A stretch of DNA of 64,000 bases from Candidatus Thiodiazotropha sp. (ex Codakia rugifera) (GTDB lineage: Bacteria > Pseudomonadota > Gammaproteobacteria > Chromatiales > Chromatiaceae), in the NCBI GenBank assembly GCA_025656675.1, contig JAHXHN010000012.1:1-64000 (forward strand), written 5' to 3'. Below the pieces are notes generated by a model. That model worked only from the letters and a program-made list of their open reading frames with translations, did not search any database and had not been told where the DNA came from. This document shows positions 35,282-44,042 of this stretch, in pieces. The position numbers and the translations under genes were made by a program. The first letter of the stretch is position 1; each line of letters starts with the position of its first letter.

Positions 35282-36568
35282 ATGTCACGGATCTATCTGA
35301 CAATAATGCTCTCTCTCTGTTTACTTTCAACCCTGCATGCCGATGAGGGAAAGACGGTATTCCAACAGGCTATGCAAGCATTTAAATCTGGCGAATATGT
35401 ACAAGCGATGGAGTGGTTCGAGCAAGCCAGATCGCAAGGTATGTCTCGGCCTGCGCTCTACTATAATCTGGGTGTTACCTATTTTCGCCTGGAGCGATGG
35501 CATGATGCCCAGACGGCCTTCGAAAAGACTGCCGACTATCCCACTATGGCACCATTGGCCTATTACAATCTTGGTCTGGTCAAGCGCAAGCAAAACGATG
35601 TCGATAGCGCACGTGATTGGTTTATGCGATGTCTCGATACAACCCAGGATATCAAGCTGGTTACACTTGCTAACGATGCACTAGCTGCCTTGCCTAAAAA
35701 AATAAGTTTCTGGAGCTCCTTTTTCAGTGTCGGGCTCGGCTACGATGACAATATAACCCTGGAGAATGATTCCCTGAATCTTGCCAGCAACGAGTCTGAT
35801 ACCCTGCTGGAGTTATTTGGGTTTACCCAAGGTCTACTCATTGGTAGTCATCATGATGGTCTATTGTTCAGGGGTAGTCTGTTTAGTGATCTCTATACCA
35901 GCCAGTCCGATTATAGTCTTACAGAGGTGAATCTGGGGCTCTACAAGCGTTTCAGATTGCAAGCGTGGGATAATGAGAGTGGTTTATATTTGACCTATTC
36001 GACCTTGGGGGGGGAGCCTTACCTTAGTAGTGCAAATCTATCACTGAATGCCCGGCGTAATCTCTCAAATGAGCTGGGACTCAGATTCAGGGTACGACTA
36101 AAAGCGATACAGTCATTGGATCAGGATAATGATGGACTGGAAGGCAGTGCCTTTGATCTGCGGACTGAAGGTAGATGGGCTATGCGTGAAAATACACGGT
36201 TTCGCACCTACTACCAACCAGAGTTGAATGATCGAGACGGTAGTGCGACAGTTACCACATTCACCAGTCTGTCTCCCACCCGGCATAGCCTCTACCTCGA
36301 TTACTTACAACCGGTTTTACAGAACTGGCAACTGAAACTCTCAGGCAGCTATCGTCTTAGCGATTACGATGAAGAGAATCTTGAGGCAGATGGTACAACC
36401 ATCACCCGAAAGGATGAACGGGTGCGTATGGGGATTGAGCTGAATCGACGGTTTTGGGATCGTTTCCAGCTTGCAGTGGAGTACAGTCATACAGATAACA
36501 GTTCCAATATTGATCGATACAGCTATCAACGCAACATGATATTAGCGAGCCTGATGTTAGATCTTTAG
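35282..36568 (+). CDS. TPR plus outer-membrane beta-barrel protein
   Basis: A 428-residue predicted outer-membrane protein: a signal peptide (ending near LHA, residue 20), about three TPR-like units (25-135: AFKSGEYVQAMEWFEQAR, YYNLGVTYFRLERWHDAQ, YYNLGLVKRKQND), then a C-terminal barrel (about 145-428) with alternating aromatic strands such as SVGLGYDDNITLEND and a final strand ASLMLDL. The layout matches TPR-barrel proteins such as surface lipoprotein assembly modifiers or polysaccharide-export barrels. ATG 35282 has GAGG 6 bases upstream; GTG 35270 is less likely. It may belong to the ECF regulon. Confidence 0.85.
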   Translation: MSRIYLTIMLSLCLLSTLHADEGKTVFQQAMQAFKSGEYVQAMEWFEQARSQGMSRPALYYNLGVTYFRLERWHDAQTAFEKTADYPTMAPLAYYNLGLVKRKQNDVDSARDWFMRCLDTTQDIKLVTLANDALAALPKKISFWSSFFSVGLGYDDNITLENDSLNLASNESDTLLELFGFTQGLLIGSHHDGLLFRGSLFSDLYTSQSDYSLTEVNLGLYKRFRLQAWDNESGLYLTYSTLGGEPYLSSANLSLNARRNLSNELGLRFRVRLKAIQSLDQDNDGLEGSAFDLRTEGRWAMRENTRFRTYYQPELNDRDGSATVTTFTSLSPTRHSLYLDYLQPVLQNWQLKLSGSYRLSDYDEENLEADGTTITRKDERVRMGIELNRRFWDRFQLAVEYSHTDNSSNIDRYSYQRNMILASLMLDL

Positions 36569-36596
36569 GGCCATCTGGTCCCATTGAATCAGGAGG

Positions 36597-37226
36597 TCAA
36601 AAAGGCCAAAGACTCCAGCCTCGTTCCAGAGAATCGCTGCATTTGGCGATCTGCGCTCGGTAACGTTTGGCATTGTTGTCCACTTTACGGGCCACCTTCG
36701 TCAACCAGGGTTTTTGTTTATAACTTCCTCGCTTATAGCCACCTTGGCCCTCGTGATAGGCCAAGTACTGTCTATATGCGTCCCATTTCGAGATGCCGAG
36801 CTTGCTGTGGGAGACACTCCCATACCAGCCAATAAAATCGACCGCATCTTCGTAGTCATTACGGTCGGCCCAACGCCTACCGGTTTCCCGTTTATACCAC
36901 GCCCATGTGGCATCTTGCGCTTGGGCATAGCCGTAGGCGGATGACTTACGGAACCAGGGAATAAACCAAAAGAGCTTTCCCCGGGGGGGCTTGGCATCGT
37001 GCTTAAAACGTGATTCCTGGTGAATAATAGCCAGTTGTACATGTACCGGTACTCCCCACCTCTCAAAGGCATCCTGGGAAGCTTCGTACCAGTCATCTTT
37101 TTCTTTGAGTATCTCACAGGCATCTGCCGTATTTTTTGGAGGTGAGCTTGAGCATCCTAAAAGCGACATAAAGAGCATGCCTGCAAAAGCTAGGTTAAAA
37201 TTATATATTTTATGTAGATAGCGCAT
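36597..37226 (-). CDS. Lytic transglycosylase (SLT-like) lipoprotein
   Basis: A predicted outer-membrane lipoprotein of 209 residues that cleaves peptidoglycan glycan strands. The lipobox LLGC is at about residues 22-25; the SLT-type domain has the catalytic Glu in IHQESRFKHDA, then SSAYGYAQAQDATWAWY and a late YHEGQGGYKRGSY segment. It is convergent with the beta-barrel gene (28 bases apart). This compact family is distinct from the larger MltC or MltF. Confidence 0.88.
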   Translation of the reverse strand: MRYLHKIYNFNLAFAGMLFMSLLGCSSSPPKNTADACEILKEKDDWYEASQDAFERWGVPVHVQLAIIHQESRFKHDAKPPRGKLFWFIPWFRKSSAYGYAQAQDATWAWYKRETGRRWADRNDYEDAVDFIGWYGSVSHSKLGISKWDAYRQYLAYHEGQGGYKRGSYKQKPWLTKVARKVDNNAKRYRAQIAKCSDSLERGWSLWPF

Positions 37227-37236
37227 AATAATAGAT

Positions 37237-37485
37237 TTAACTATAGGTTTTATCCAATGCCTTGTTATTCATGTGTGCTTGAATGCTGCAGAGCCAATGA
37301 TGGAGTGCTCGGGTTAGCTTTATCGCAAAGTAAATAGGATGATATGTCACCCTTCTTTTCAGAGCTACATCATTCCAGCGTATGCCGGGACCGGGTAATT
37401 CAGCGACTTTTTGGATTTTATCATTTGGTCCATAAACGGTGCATTCATGCACCACTTCTCCGGCATGTGCCCGAATGACTGGCAT
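37237..37485 (-). CDS. Small hypothetical protein upstream of the transglycosylase
   Basis: An 82-codon frame ending 10 bases before the transglycosylase start. It begins MPVIRAHAGEVVHECTVYG, then a Pro/Gly turn (ELPGPGIRW) and a helical second half. No signal peptide, known motif or good ribosome binding site is visible. The close spacing and lack of an alternative gene support it; the missing Shine-Dalgarno does not. Confidence 0.35.
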   Translation of the reverse strand: MPVIRAHAGEVVHECTVYGPNDKIQKVAELPGPGIRWNDVALKRRVTYHPIYFAIKLTRALHHWLCSIQAHMNNKALDKTYS

Positions 37486-37537
37486 GGATGATTTTGAATG
37501 AAAACGAGTTAAAACGAGACCCTTCCAGCAAAATCAG

Positions 37538-37543
37538 TATAAT
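37538..37543 (+). promoter_or_regulatory. Candidate -10 box for adk
   Basis: A perfect TATAAT at 37538-37543 lies about 100 bases before the adk start. No good -35 hexamer is placed 16-18 bases upstream, so this is a weak call. Confidence 0.3.
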
Positions 37544-37648
37544 AGCGCCGGTTTTGACAATAGGCTGGGGCGATTGATTCACCATGTGGTCGTGTTCGTA
37601 CTTGGCAGAAAAATACTAATTAGTAGAGATTAAGAATAGGAGCGATCA

Positions 37649-38296
37649 ATGAAACTGATTCTGTTAGGCGCGCCAGGCGCAGGCAAGGGTACAGTGGCCA
37701 AACAGCTGACACAGCTGGACGGTTCAGTACAAATTTCAACCGGTGATATTTTGCGTGGCGCAGTTCAGGCTGGTAGCGAGCTGGGCAAACAGGCCGAGGC
37801 CTTTATGAAAGCAGGCGATTTGGTCCCTGATGACCTGATCATGGGGATCATGGAACAGCGTCTTCAGGAGCCCGATTGTGCAAATGGTTTTCTCCTGGAC
37901 GGTTTTCCCCGCACCATACCTCAGGCGGAGGCACTGAAGGCGTTGCTGGGTAAGATAAATGTCGATCTTGACTTTGCCGTGGAGATCGATGTACCGCGTG
38001 AGGTGATTCTGGATCGACTCACCACCCGTCGTACCTGCGTGGACTGTGGCGCCATCTATAATGTCAAGAGCATGCCAACCAAGGTTGAGGGTGTGTGTGA
38101 TAAATGTGGCGGTAGCGTCGTACAGCGTGACGATGAGACTGAACAGGCGATTTCCAATCGACTCGATGTCTACAATGAAAAGACAGCCCCATTGGTCGGT
38201 TTTTACAAAAACGAGAATATGTTGCTGACTGTAAGCGCTACCTCAAGTGAGGTGGTGGTGAATGCAATCCAGGAAAGGCTTGGCAGCAAAGAGTAG
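37649..38296 (+). CDS. adk: Adenylate kinase
   Basis: AMP + ATP to 2 ADP, 215 residues. The P-loop GAPGAGKGT (8-16), the AMP-binding DGFPRT and the long LID are present. The LID has the four-cysteine zinc pattern (CVDCGAIYN and CDKCGG), which many gammaproteobacterial enzymes lack. AGGAG lies 6 bases before the ATG. A strong terminator follows. Confidence 0.97.
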   Translation: MKLILLGAPGAGKGTVAKQLTQLDGSVQISTGDILRGAVQAGSELGKQAEAFMKAGDLVPDDLIMGIMEQRLQEPDCANGFLLDGFPRTIPQAEALKALLGKINVDLDFAVEIDVPREVILDRLTTRRTCVDCGAIYNVKSMPTKVEGVCDKCGGSVVQRDDETEQAISNRLDVYNEKTAPLVGFYKNENMLLTVSATSSEVVVNAIQERLGSKE

Positions 38297-38328
38297 TTTT
38301 TTCTCGCACTGCTGGAATTGACTTGTAT

Positions 38329-38357
38329 AACCCGCTCATTAGAGCGGGTTTTATTTT
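38329..38357. terminator. Bidirectional intrinsic terminator (adk / tautomerase)
   Basis: AACCCGCTC (38329-38337) and GAGCGGGTT (38342-38350) form a 9-bp stem with an ATTA loop, followed on the plus strand by TTATTTT. It lies between the convergent adk and 4-OT genes and can serve both. Confidence 0.85.
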
Positions 38358-38388
38358 GGCAATGTGAAGGCACGATCCGGGTGAATAG

Positions 38389-38592
38389 CTACAATCCCTT
38401 GCGTCGGCGTTCAGTGACTTGTTCACCAGCGATACCCCAGTTATCCGTATCGACTTCATCTATCACAACTGAGGTAGTTGCCGGATTTTTACCGAGCACA
38501 TCCACTAATAATTTCGTAGCGCCTGCAATCAATGCCTGCTTTTGTTGCTTTGTAACCCCTTCGCGGGTGATCTTTATATTGATATAAGGCAT
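38389..38592 (-). CDS. 4-oxalocrotonate tautomerase family protein
   Basis: A 67-residue tautomerase-fold enzyme. After Met removal it starts with the catalytic Pro1 (PYINIKITREG). TKQQKQALIAGATKLLVDVLG and TSVVIDEVDTDNWGIAGE fit the 4-OT family, including the Trp50-region. Single small gene; the substrate is unknown and no aromatic-degradation genes are nearby. Confidence 0.93.
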   Translation of the reverse strand: MPYINIKITREGVTKQQKQALIAGATKLLVDVLGKNPATTSVVIDEVDTDNWGIAGEQVTERRRKGL

Positions 38593-38851
38593 GCAATTTT
38601 CTCCTTATCAGGTTGTGAGATGTAAATACCTGGGTGAGTGTTCAATCTTTCTGTATCAATTCGATCGTAGAGTTGGTTGTCAGAGCGCTTCTGGAACTAA
38701 AATGGCTATCCTGCACGCCATCCACCTTAAATTTTGCTAGAATTTGGACGCTAATCCCGGGTAGGCGAACCTATGCACTTAGATTAGACGATCTGACTTT
38801 TTCAGATACTACTCAGTTCCCACCCGTTGAAGGACAAATTATAGTTTAGTT

Positions 38852-40252
38852 ATGATCAAGCTATTCGGCATCTATATCTCCAAGGCAGTTGTTCTACTCG
38901 GCGTGGTTGAGATTCTCATCTTTTTTTCTTCCATGATTGGTGCGATCTATCTGCACCATGAGCTCGATGGTAGCGCCATTACAGTCGATGACGAAACACT
39001 AGACAACCTTCCAGTCATCTTCTCGATCATCATGTTTTCATCGTTTACCGCGCTGGGTCTTTATCAAAAGGGATCAATGGCATCCTCTTCAGGTTTTCTG
39101 GTAAGGCTCATCCTGGCCTTTCTGGTTGGTGGGGTGGCGATGGCGTTGCTGTTTTTTGTCCTGCCGCTTTTTCCCGTCGACCAGCGGTCGGTTCTGACCT
39201 ATGGCTTGTCACTCTCACTGCTGGGTGTGCTGATTGCCAGAACTGTATTTGTCAGAGTCACTTCTGACAAGATTCTGAGGCGTCGGGTTTTGGTATTGGG
39301 TGTAGGGATCAATGCAGATCGTATCGAAGAGTCGGTAAATGCCAAGGATACTGTGGGTATTGTGGTGGTGGGTTACGTCAATCTAGGTGACAGGATCGAG
39401 TTGATTGATGAGGAACGTCAGATCGTCAAGGATCAGACATTGCTGGAGATATCCAATAGGTTAGCGGTGGATGAGATTGTTGTGGCGGTGGATGACAGGC
39501 GAAAAAAGCTACCGAATCACGAACTCCTGGAATGTAAGATCAAAGGGATACAGATACTCGATCTCCTGACCTTTTTCGAGAAGGAGCTCTCAATCATCAA
39601 CATCGATCTGCTCTATCCCAGTTGGATGTTATATACAGACGGATACCGGCAGAGGCCACTAAACCGTGCAATAAAGAAAGGATTCGACATGTCGGTAGGA
39701 ATAGTCATCTCTATCGTTGCAGCGCCATTGATGGTGCTGGTCACGCTTGCCAGTCTCATTGAGTCAACAGGTAGAGATCCAATCCTTTATAGTCAGGTAA
39801 GGGTAGGTAAAAACGGCAAGCTGTTTAAAGTCTACAAATTCAGGAGTATGCGTACCGATGCCGAGGCGGATGGTGTGGCGAGATGGGCGACCAAAAACGA
39901 TGCGCGTGTCACTAAGCTAGGTAGTTTTCTCAGAAAGACCCGATTGGATGAATTACCACAGATCTACAATATCCTAAATGGTGATATGAGTTTGGTAGGA
40001 CCGCGCCCTGAGCGCCCTGAATTCGTTCTGCAACTTTCGAATGATATCCCCTACTATTTACAGCGTCACTGGGTGAAGCCTGGATTGACAGGGTGGGCTC
40101 AGATGCTCTATCCCTATGGGGCTTCTGAAGAGGATGCGAAACGTAAGCTTGAGTACGATCTGTATTATGTGAAGAATGCCAGTACCATGCTCGATTTTAT
40201 TATCCTGTTACAGACCATTGAAGTGGTGCTTCTGGGTAAGGGTGCCCAGTAG
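38852..40252 (+). CDS. Exopolysaccharide-type undecaprenyl-phosphate sugar transferase (EpsB/TIGR03013-like)
   Basis: A polyisoprenyl-phosphate hexose-1-phosphate transferase that starts a polysaccharide repeat unit. Length 466 residues: four or so N-terminal membrane helices (about 8-125), a Rossmann-like middle domain (RRVLVLGVGINADRIEESV), one more helix, then the bacterial sugar transferase domain (about 270-466) with KVYKFRSMRTDAEAD, RKTRLDELPQIYNILNGDMS, VGPRPERPEFV and PGLTGWAQ. The family often occurs with PEP-CTERM/exosortase loci, but no other such gene is in this window. It stands alone, convergent with aceK. Confidence 0.92.
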   Translation: MIKLFGIYISKAVVLLGVVEILIFFSSMIGAIYLHHELDGSAITVDDETLDNLPVIFSIIMFSSFTALGLYQKGSMASSSGFLVRLILAFLVGGVAMALLFFVLPLFPVDQRSVLTYGLSLSLLGVLIARTVFVRVTSDKILRRRVLVLGVGINADRIEESVNAKDTVGIVVVGYVNLGDRIELIDEERQIVKDQTLLEISNRLAVDEIVVAVDDRRKKLPNHELLECKIKGIQILDLLTFFEKELSIINIDLLYPSWMLYTDGYRQRPLNRAIKKGFDMSVGIVISIVAAPLMVLVTLASLIESTGRDPILYSQVRVGKNGKLFKVYKFRSMRTDAEADGVARWATKNDARVTKLGSFLRKTRLDELPQIYNILNGDMSLVGPRPERPEFVLQLSNDIPYYLQRHWVKPGLTGWAQMLYPYGASEEDAKRKLEYDLYYVKNASTMLDFIILLQTIEVVLLGKGAQ

Positions 40253-40362
40253 GCGGTTATCTCTTCCATACATATCGTCCCTGTGAACCCCTGCTTACGC
40301 AGATATCGTTGCTGATTCTGCATCCGTTAAATATTAAGAAATTCCTTATCCGGATAGATTTT

Positions 40363-42114
40363 CTAACCTGTTTTAGCGATTTTCAATACGTCCGGTTCTG
40401 TACGTTTGAACCGCAATTTCTGAGAATAAGGGAAGACATCTGCCTGAATGCCAGCCGCCAGGTTTTCCTGAGCACTGCGCCAATAAGCGAAGTCAAACAA
40501 CTCTGGATGAATTTCCATCAGGATCTTACGGATCTTTGGATCAGTAGTGACAAAGGTGATGAACTCTTCAGGAAAGATGTCATTGGGATTGATGCTATAC
40601 CAAGGTTCATCACGGTAAAGATCGTAAGAGCTGCGAGGAGGCGGTATCTTGCGAAAATTGCATTCGCTGAGATAACAGACCTCGTCATAATCATAGAACA
40701 CAACCTTACCCTGGCAGTTGACACCAAAATTCTTGAATAGCAGGTCGCCTGGGAAAATGTTAACACCCATTAGCTGCTTTAACGCCAGACCCCAGTCATC
40801 CAGTATATCTCTAACCTGTGTCTCGTTCGCATCCTGCAGGTAGAGATTGAGTGGCGTCATGCGGCGTTCGATGTAGAGATGTCGTATCACCAGCATGTCT
40901 CCATCATATTCGAGCAGGGATGCAATCGTCTCCTGCAACGCTTGCAGCAATGAAGGTTCGATTCTTTCTATGGGTAGAGCTACATCGATGAAATCCAGGG
41001 TATCTGACATACGACCGATTCGATCGTGTTTCTTGACCTGCAGGTAACGCTCCTTTACCAGCTTGTGTGTAACCTCCTTCTGAGGTGGAAAACGGTCACG
41101 TATCACTTTAAAAACATACGGGAAAGAAGGAAGTGTAAAGACCTGCATGACCAGTCCTGGTGTGCCAGCTGCAGTGACAAACAGGTCATCGCTCACTTCG
41201 AGATGATTAAGCAGATCTCTATAAAACTCGTTTTTTGCCTGTTTATGCAGACCAATACTGTTGTAGAGCTCGGCCAGGGTTTTATAAGGCATGATGCTCT
41301 GTAAAAATTCTACTGTTGCAGTCGGTACGGGTGTTTTAGCCATGAAGTAGGCACGTGCAAAGCTGAAAACGGCTTCAACATGCCGCCCACGGATCAGCAC
41401 GGTATCCACATACAGGCTTCCTTGCTCGTTGTTGATCAAAGGTAAAATGAAAGGGCGGACCTTCTCGCCATACACTATTCGGCCAATGATGTAAGCCGCC
41501 TTGTTACGATAAAAGGGGGATTCAAGTACATCAATTCGCAGGTCATTGGGTAGTTGATCGAAGCCGGTTTGATACAGTAGAGATTCCGCCACAAGACCGC
41601 AATCTCGCTTGATCTCCTCGTAGGGCAGAGAAAAATAGAAGGCAGAGAGGATATCCAAGATGATGCCGCTCAGACCGCCATCAGCCAAGTGGAAGGACAT
41701 ATAGACCCGATAGCGCTCAGACAACTCCGCTCTGTTGACCTGAGACTCAATGAAGATTTTGTCGTTGTCGTAATACCTGCGGTCAAATAAGCGGCAGAAG
41801 ACTGAATTATAGAAGGTTTCTGCCAACTCAGGTCGGCTGTGGGTCTTTAGCATGCCTGTGTAGAGCTGTTTGACCTGCTGCCACAAACCCTCATTCAGTA
41901 CCTCTATATCGAAATTGGCACGTAATTTCTCAATGGCTTCCTGTACACGCAGGTCATAGAAGCTGATGCGCTTTGCGGAAGCATCCCGCACCGCTTCCCA
42001 ATCCGCATTCTCGAAACGCTGGCGTGCCGCACTGCTGATCTCCTGGAAAAATGAGAAGTGCCGCTCGAAACCGGTAAGGATCGATTGGGCGATCTGTTGG
42101 GGGTGATTTTGCAT
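40363..42114 (-). CDS. aceK: Isocitrate dehydrogenase kinase/phosphatase
   Basis: A bifunctional enzyme that phosphorylates and inactivates isocitrate dehydrogenase to push isocitrate into the glyoxylate shunt, and reverses this. The 583 residues are family length. The regulatory N-terminus (QSILTGFERHFSFFQEI) and the kinase part are seen: GTPGLVMQVFTLPSFPYVFKVIRDRF-type nucleotide loop (start near 325), MTPLNLYL, NFGVNCQGKVVFYDYDEVCYL with the catalytic Asp. It is divergent from aceB-aceA, not downstream as in E. coli. Confidence 0.97.
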   Translation of the reverse strand: MQNHPQQIAQSILTGFERHFSFFQEISSAARQRFENADWEAVRDASAKRISFYDLRVQEAIEKLRANFDIEVLNEGLWQQVKQLYTGMLKTHSRPELAETFYNSVFCRLFDRRYYDNDKIFIESQVNRAELSERYRVYMSFHLADGGLSGIILDILSAFYFSLPYEEIKRDCGLVAESLLYQTGFDQLPNDLRIDVLESPFYRNKAAYIIGRIVYGEKVRPFILPLINNEQGSLYVDTVLIRGRHVEAVFSFARAYFMAKTPVPTATVEFLQSIMPYKTLAELYNSIGLHKQAKNEFYRDLLNHLEVSDDLFVTAAGTPGLVMQVFTLPSFPYVFKVIRDRFPPQKEVTHKLVKERYLQVKKHDRIGRMSDTLDFIDVALPIERIEPSLLQALQETIASLLEYDGDMLVIRHLYIERRMTPLNLYLQDANETQVRDILDDWGLALKQLMGVNIFPGDLLFKNFGVNCQGKVVFYDYDEVCYLSECNFRKIPPPRSSYDLYRDEPWYSINPNDIFPEEFITFVTTDPKIRKILMEIHPELFDFAYWRSAQENLAAGIQADVFPYSQKLRFKRTEPDVLKIAKTG

Positions 42115-42181
42115 CGGAATGAGGCGTGTCTCGGGTTTATGGCCAATAAGTCTGAGTCATTTACTAAGGTTTAGCTGATTT

Positions 42182-42281
42182 TTTTGCACTGCACTATTTT
42201 TTTTATCAAACCTAACTATTGATATTTTTTAGAAAATAATCTTGACCTTTTCACTATGCTTTAACGCAGTGCACAAAAATA
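42182..42281. promoter_or_regulatory. Paired inverted sites in the aceK/aceB intergenic region
   Basis: TTTTGCACTGC (about 42182-42193) and GCAGTGCACAAAA (42267-42279) are inverted copies about 75 bases apart, flanking the AT-rich core where the divergent promoters should lie. The arrangement suits a dimeric regulator that loops or bridges both promoters. The regulator is not identifiable from the sequence. Confidence 0.4.
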
Positions 42282-42325
42282 ACAGCGTGCCTCGATGGAG
42301 GACACGAGAAACCAGATCCCAATAT

Positions 42326-42348
42326 CCATGCACCCATTTGGTGCATGG
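42326..42348 (+). promoter_or_regulatory. 9-bp hairpin in the aceB leader
   Basis: CCATGCACC (42326-42334) and GGTGCATGG (42340-42348) form a perfect stem with a 5-base loop, ending about 12 bases before the aceB ribosome binding site (GAGGAGAG). No T-run follows. It may influence translation or mRNA stability. Confidence 0.45.
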
Positions 42349-42377
42349 CAATCGTGAAGATGAGGAGAGAGAAGATT

Positions 42378-43991
42378 ATGTCCACCACACCATCGAGCCT
42401 CAAGCAATCGGCGCAGGAGGTAAGAGTTACCGGCCCAATGGGACCGGGTTTCGATACCATCCTCACACCTGAAGCGCGCCACTTCGTTGCCGAACTGGAA
42501 CGCCGTTTTGGTAGCAGAAGACGAGAGTTGCTGAAAATACGGACGGATCGACAGCAGCTACTGAATCGTGGTGAGTTACCCGATTTCCTTGCGCAAACTG
42601 AAGCAATCCGCGAATCGGACTGGCAGGTTCGTCCTGCACCGGCAGACCTTCAGGACCGGCGTGTGGAGATTACAGGTCCAGTCGACCGAAAAATGCTGAT
42701 CAATGCCCTGAACTCCGGTGCCAAGTGTTTCATGGCTGATCTGGAAGATGCTCATTCTCCCACCTGGGAGGCGACCGTCGAAGGACAGATTAATTTACGG
42801 GAGGCGGTCAACCGCACCTTGACCTTCACCAGCCCAGAAGGCAAGGCCTATAGCCTTAACGAACAGTTGGCAACCCTCATTGTACGTCCCCGTGGCTGGC
42901 ATCTGGAAGAGAAGCATGTGCTGGTGGACGGTCAGCGACTCTCTGCCGCGCTGTTTGATTTCGGTCTCTATCTGTTCCATAACGCTGAAACTCTGCTTGC
43001 TCAGGGTAGCGGACCCTACCTGTATCTGCCGAAGATGGAGAGTCATCTTGAAGCACAGTTGTGGGCAGATATCTTCACCTGGGCTGAACAGGAATTAGGG
43101 CTGGAGCATGGCACTGTCCGTTGCACGGTTCTGATCGAGACCATCACAGCGGTATTCGAGATGGATGAGATCCTGTATGCGCTGAGGGATTATATTTGTG
43201 GTCTCAACTGTGGTCGCTGGGACTATATTTTCAGTTTCATCAAACGTTTTCACGCCCATCCAGAATGTGTTTTGCCGGATCGTAGCCAAGTCAACATGAC
43301 GGTGCCGTTCCTGCGTTCCTATTCAAAGCTCCTGATCAATACATGCCATCGACGTGGTGCCCATGCCATGGGCGGTATGGCGGCTCAGATTCCGATTCGT
43401 GATGATGCCGCCGCTGATGCAGCTGCCAAAGAGAAGGTGCGACTCGACAAGGTGCGTGAAGCCGGAGATGGTCACGATGGGACCTGGGTCGCGCATCCTG
43501 GTCTGGTGCCGGTAGCAATGGCTGTCTTTGATCAGCACATGCCGGGTCCTAACCAACTTGATCGAATAGACCATGCTCTGCAGGTGAGTGCCAGCGATTT
43601 ATTACAGGTCCCGGAAGGTGAGATTACCGAGGCGGGATTGCGTAACAACGTCAGTGCAGCCCTGCGCTACATGGCTGCCTGGCTGGGTGGACGCGGTGCG
43701 GTGCCTATCCACCATCTTATGGAGGATGCAGCCACAGCTGAGATTGCCCGTTCACAGATTTGGCAATGGATTCGCTACCCCAAGGGCGTGCTCAGCGATG
43801 GCCGGAATGTCACAAATCAGCTTTTCGAGCAAGCGGTTGATGACGAACTGACTGAAATAAGAGGTGAAGTTGGTGAGCTGGCTTATGAATCTGACCGATA
43901 CGAAAAGGCGGCGATGCTGTTGAGACAGATTGTTGCTGAAGACAAGTTTGAAGAGTTTCTAACCCTCCCTGCTTATGAGCAACTCGATTGA
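42378..43991 (+). CDS. aceB: Malate synthase A
   Basis: Glyoxylate + acetyl-CoA to malate + CoA, second step of the glyoxylate shunt. Length 537 residues from ATG 42378, which follows GAGGAGAGAG; a frame to 42345 is not needed. Isoform-A motifs: FMADLEDAHSPTW, IVRPRGWHLEEKH (catalytic Arg), IETITAVFEMDEI, GLNCGRWDYIFS and the C-terminal catalytic Asp in HHLMEDAATAEI. It lies 51 bases before aceA in the same operon. Confidence 0.97.
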   Translation: MSTTPSSLKQSAQEVRVTGPMGPGFDTILTPEARHFVAELERRFGSRRRELLKIRTDRQQLLNRGELPDFLAQTEAIRESDWQVRPAPADLQDRRVEITGPVDRKMLINALNSGAKCFMADLEDAHSPTWEATVEGQINLREAVNRTLTFTSPEGKAYSLNEQLATLIVRPRGWHLEEKHVLVDGQRLSAALFDFGLYLFHNAETLLAQGSGPYLYLPKMESHLEAQLWADIFTWAEQELGLEHGTVRCTVLIETITAVFEMDEILYALRDYICGLNCGRWDYIFSFIKRFHAHPECVLPDRSQVNMTVPFLRSYSKLLINTCHRRGAHAMGGMAAQIPIRDDAAADAAAKEKVRLDKVREAGDGHDGTWVAHPGLVPVAMAVFDQHMPGPNQLDRIDHALQVSASDLLQVPEGEITEAGLRNNVSAALRYMAAWLGGRGAVPIHHLMEDAATAEIARSQIWQWIRYPKGVLSDGRNVTNQLFEQAVDDELTEIRGEVGELAYESDRYEKAAMLLRQIVAEDKFEEFLTLPAYEQLD

Positions 43992-44042
43992 GTTGTGCGG
44001 CGAGTAACAAACGACACGAAGTAATACCACTGGAGAGCATAA

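Noticed and set aside
38701-38720. Possible sigma-54 promoter (TGGC...TGCAC) before the sugar transferase
   Set aside because: The GG to GC spacing is not the required 10 bases.
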